From Desulfuromonadaceae bacterium (GTDB taxonomy: Bacteria; Desulfobacterota; Desulfuromonadia; Desulfuromonadales; Desulfuromonadaceae), in contig JAMOOS010000296.1 in NCBI GenBank assembly GCA_027065245.1, positions 1 through 6,676 of the forward strand: a stretch of DNA of 6,676 nt, read 5' to 3'. Both the position numbers and the translations under genes were made by a program. The notes below the pieces were generated by a model. The model saw nothing but the letters and a program-made list of their open reading frames with translations. It had not been told where the DNA came from and did no database searches. Of this stretch, positions 6,360-6,676 are shown piece by piece (positions within the stretch are counted from its first letter, which is position 1; every line of letters begins with the position of its first letter).

Positions 6360-6618
6360 ACGGTACCTACTGCACGCGCTGGTGGTACTAACGCTATGCT
6401 GCGTCGCCACCAGCGCCTGCTCCGGCAGCGAAAAAAAGAACAATAAGGACACTATCACGCTGGCCAATCCGGCCAGCGTGAAATGCCTCAAAGACGGCTA
6501 CAAGTTAAAAACGATGACGATTAACGGCGTACCTGGCAGTTCTGTGTGCTTCAACCCGCGCACCGGCAAACAATGTGAAATATGGCAATACTTTCGCGGT
6601 GAGTGCAATCTGCAGTAA
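6352..6618 (+). CDS. DUF333 small lipoprotein
   Basis: This 88-residue product has a short basic N-terminus, a hydrophobic stretch and a lipobox-like T-S-A-Cys23. Ser at +2 predicts outer-membrane sorting by Lol. Thr at -3 is less usual than Leu but is allowed. After a Lys/Asn-rich linker comes the DUF333 pattern: 'NPASVKC' (39-45), a Gly-Tyr-Lys-Leu segment, Cys66-Phe, and 'CEIWQYFRGEC' (75-85). Its four cysteines (45, 66, 75, 85) could form two disulfides. DUF333 proteins are often labelled putative hemolysins, a name without good functional support. The start overlaps the peptidase gene by 8 bases, so the two are very probably one operon and translationally coupled. This context suggests a job linked to the peptidase, such as inhibition, anchoring or maturation, but that is inference. 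The family call is firm; the function is unknown. Confidence 0.88.
   Translation: MNKRYLLHALVVLTLCCVATSACSGSEKKNNKDTITLANPASVKCLKDGYKLKTMTINGVPGSSVCFNPRTGKQCEIWQYFRGECNLQ
6455..6481. other. Perfect 11-bp inverted repeat inside the lipoprotein gene
   Basis: TCACGCTGGCC (6455-6465) pairs without mismatch with GGCCAGCGTGA (6471-6481) around the loop AATCC. It encodes the start of the DUF333 domain (ITLANPASVK). It would form a stable mRNA hairpin about 100 bases after the start codon. No T run follows. It may tune expression, or it may reflect codon choice in Ala/Ser/Leu-rich sequence. Confidence 0.6.
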
Positions 6619-6676
6619 ACTGACAATTTTGGATACGCTGTCCCTCTCGACAAAACACCAGAGTTAACATATAGTG
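6619..6676. other. Downstream flank with no supported feature
   Basis: These 58 bases follow the lipoprotein stop. GGATA (6631-6635) can pair weakly, including one G-T pair, with TGTCC (6639-6643), but no T tract follows and no terminator is called. No gene start with a good ribosome binding site is visible before the window ends. Confidence 0.4.

Noticed and set aside
6432..6481. Slippery heptamer A-AAA-AAG in frame (6432-6438) followed by a hairpin, suggesting -1 frameshifting
   Set aside because: The spacer to the stem is 16 bases, longer than the usual 5-9. The -1 frame stops after two codons. Lys-rich linkers after a lipobox are common, so the run is explained by the protein.
1..6676. 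CRISPR array, tRNA, rRNA or insertion sequence
   Set aside because: No regularly spaced short repeats, no cloverleaf with a usable anticodon arm, and no transposase-like reading frame were seen.

Overview
The window holds four good genes, all on the plus strand and tightly packed. It suggests a Gram-negative bacterium of moderate GC. The reasons are a lipoprotein signal with Ser at +2 (expected to be sorted to the outer membrane), a large protein exported by an ordinary Sec signal, and no Gram-positive wall-sorting motif. The roughly 105-residue repeats with 'PHI...WWTG' and 'GFELFGS' motifs in the large gene resemble those I associate with secreted proteins of Desulfobacterota (Geobacter/Desulfuromonas-type bacteria). 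That taxonomic guess comes from memory and is weak.

Region 1 (1-192) is a non-coding leader. It holds a long interrupted stem-loop capped by a UUCG tetraloop (1-51) and a second compact hairpin (89-105). Region 2 (193-2657) is a two-gene operon joined by an ATGA start/stop overlap. The first gene encodes three predicted membrane helices followed by about ten to eleven ankyrin-like repeats. The second encodes a one-helix anchored protein of unknown family. By the positive-inside rule both soluble domains should lie in the periplasm, so the two products could meet there.

Region 3 (2658-2816) is a 159-base gap. It contains a 12-codon ORF with a near-perfect ribosome binding site and then the leader of the next gene. 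Region 4 (2817-6618) is a second overlapping pair. A 1180-residue exported papain-like (C1) cysteine peptidase is built from four N-terminal beta-type repeats, a cadherin-like domain, the peptidase domain with visible Gln/Cys/His/Asn catalytic residues, two CARDB domains and a basic tail. Its stop codon overlaps the start of an 88-residue DUF333 lipoprotein. The last 58 bases show no convincing feature.

All four products are predicted to act in the envelope or outside the cell. The most interesting hypothesis is that the DUF333 lipoprotein, translationally coupled to the peptidase, is its partner, anchor or inhibitor. Whether the two gene pairs form one functional unit cannot be decided from sequence alone.
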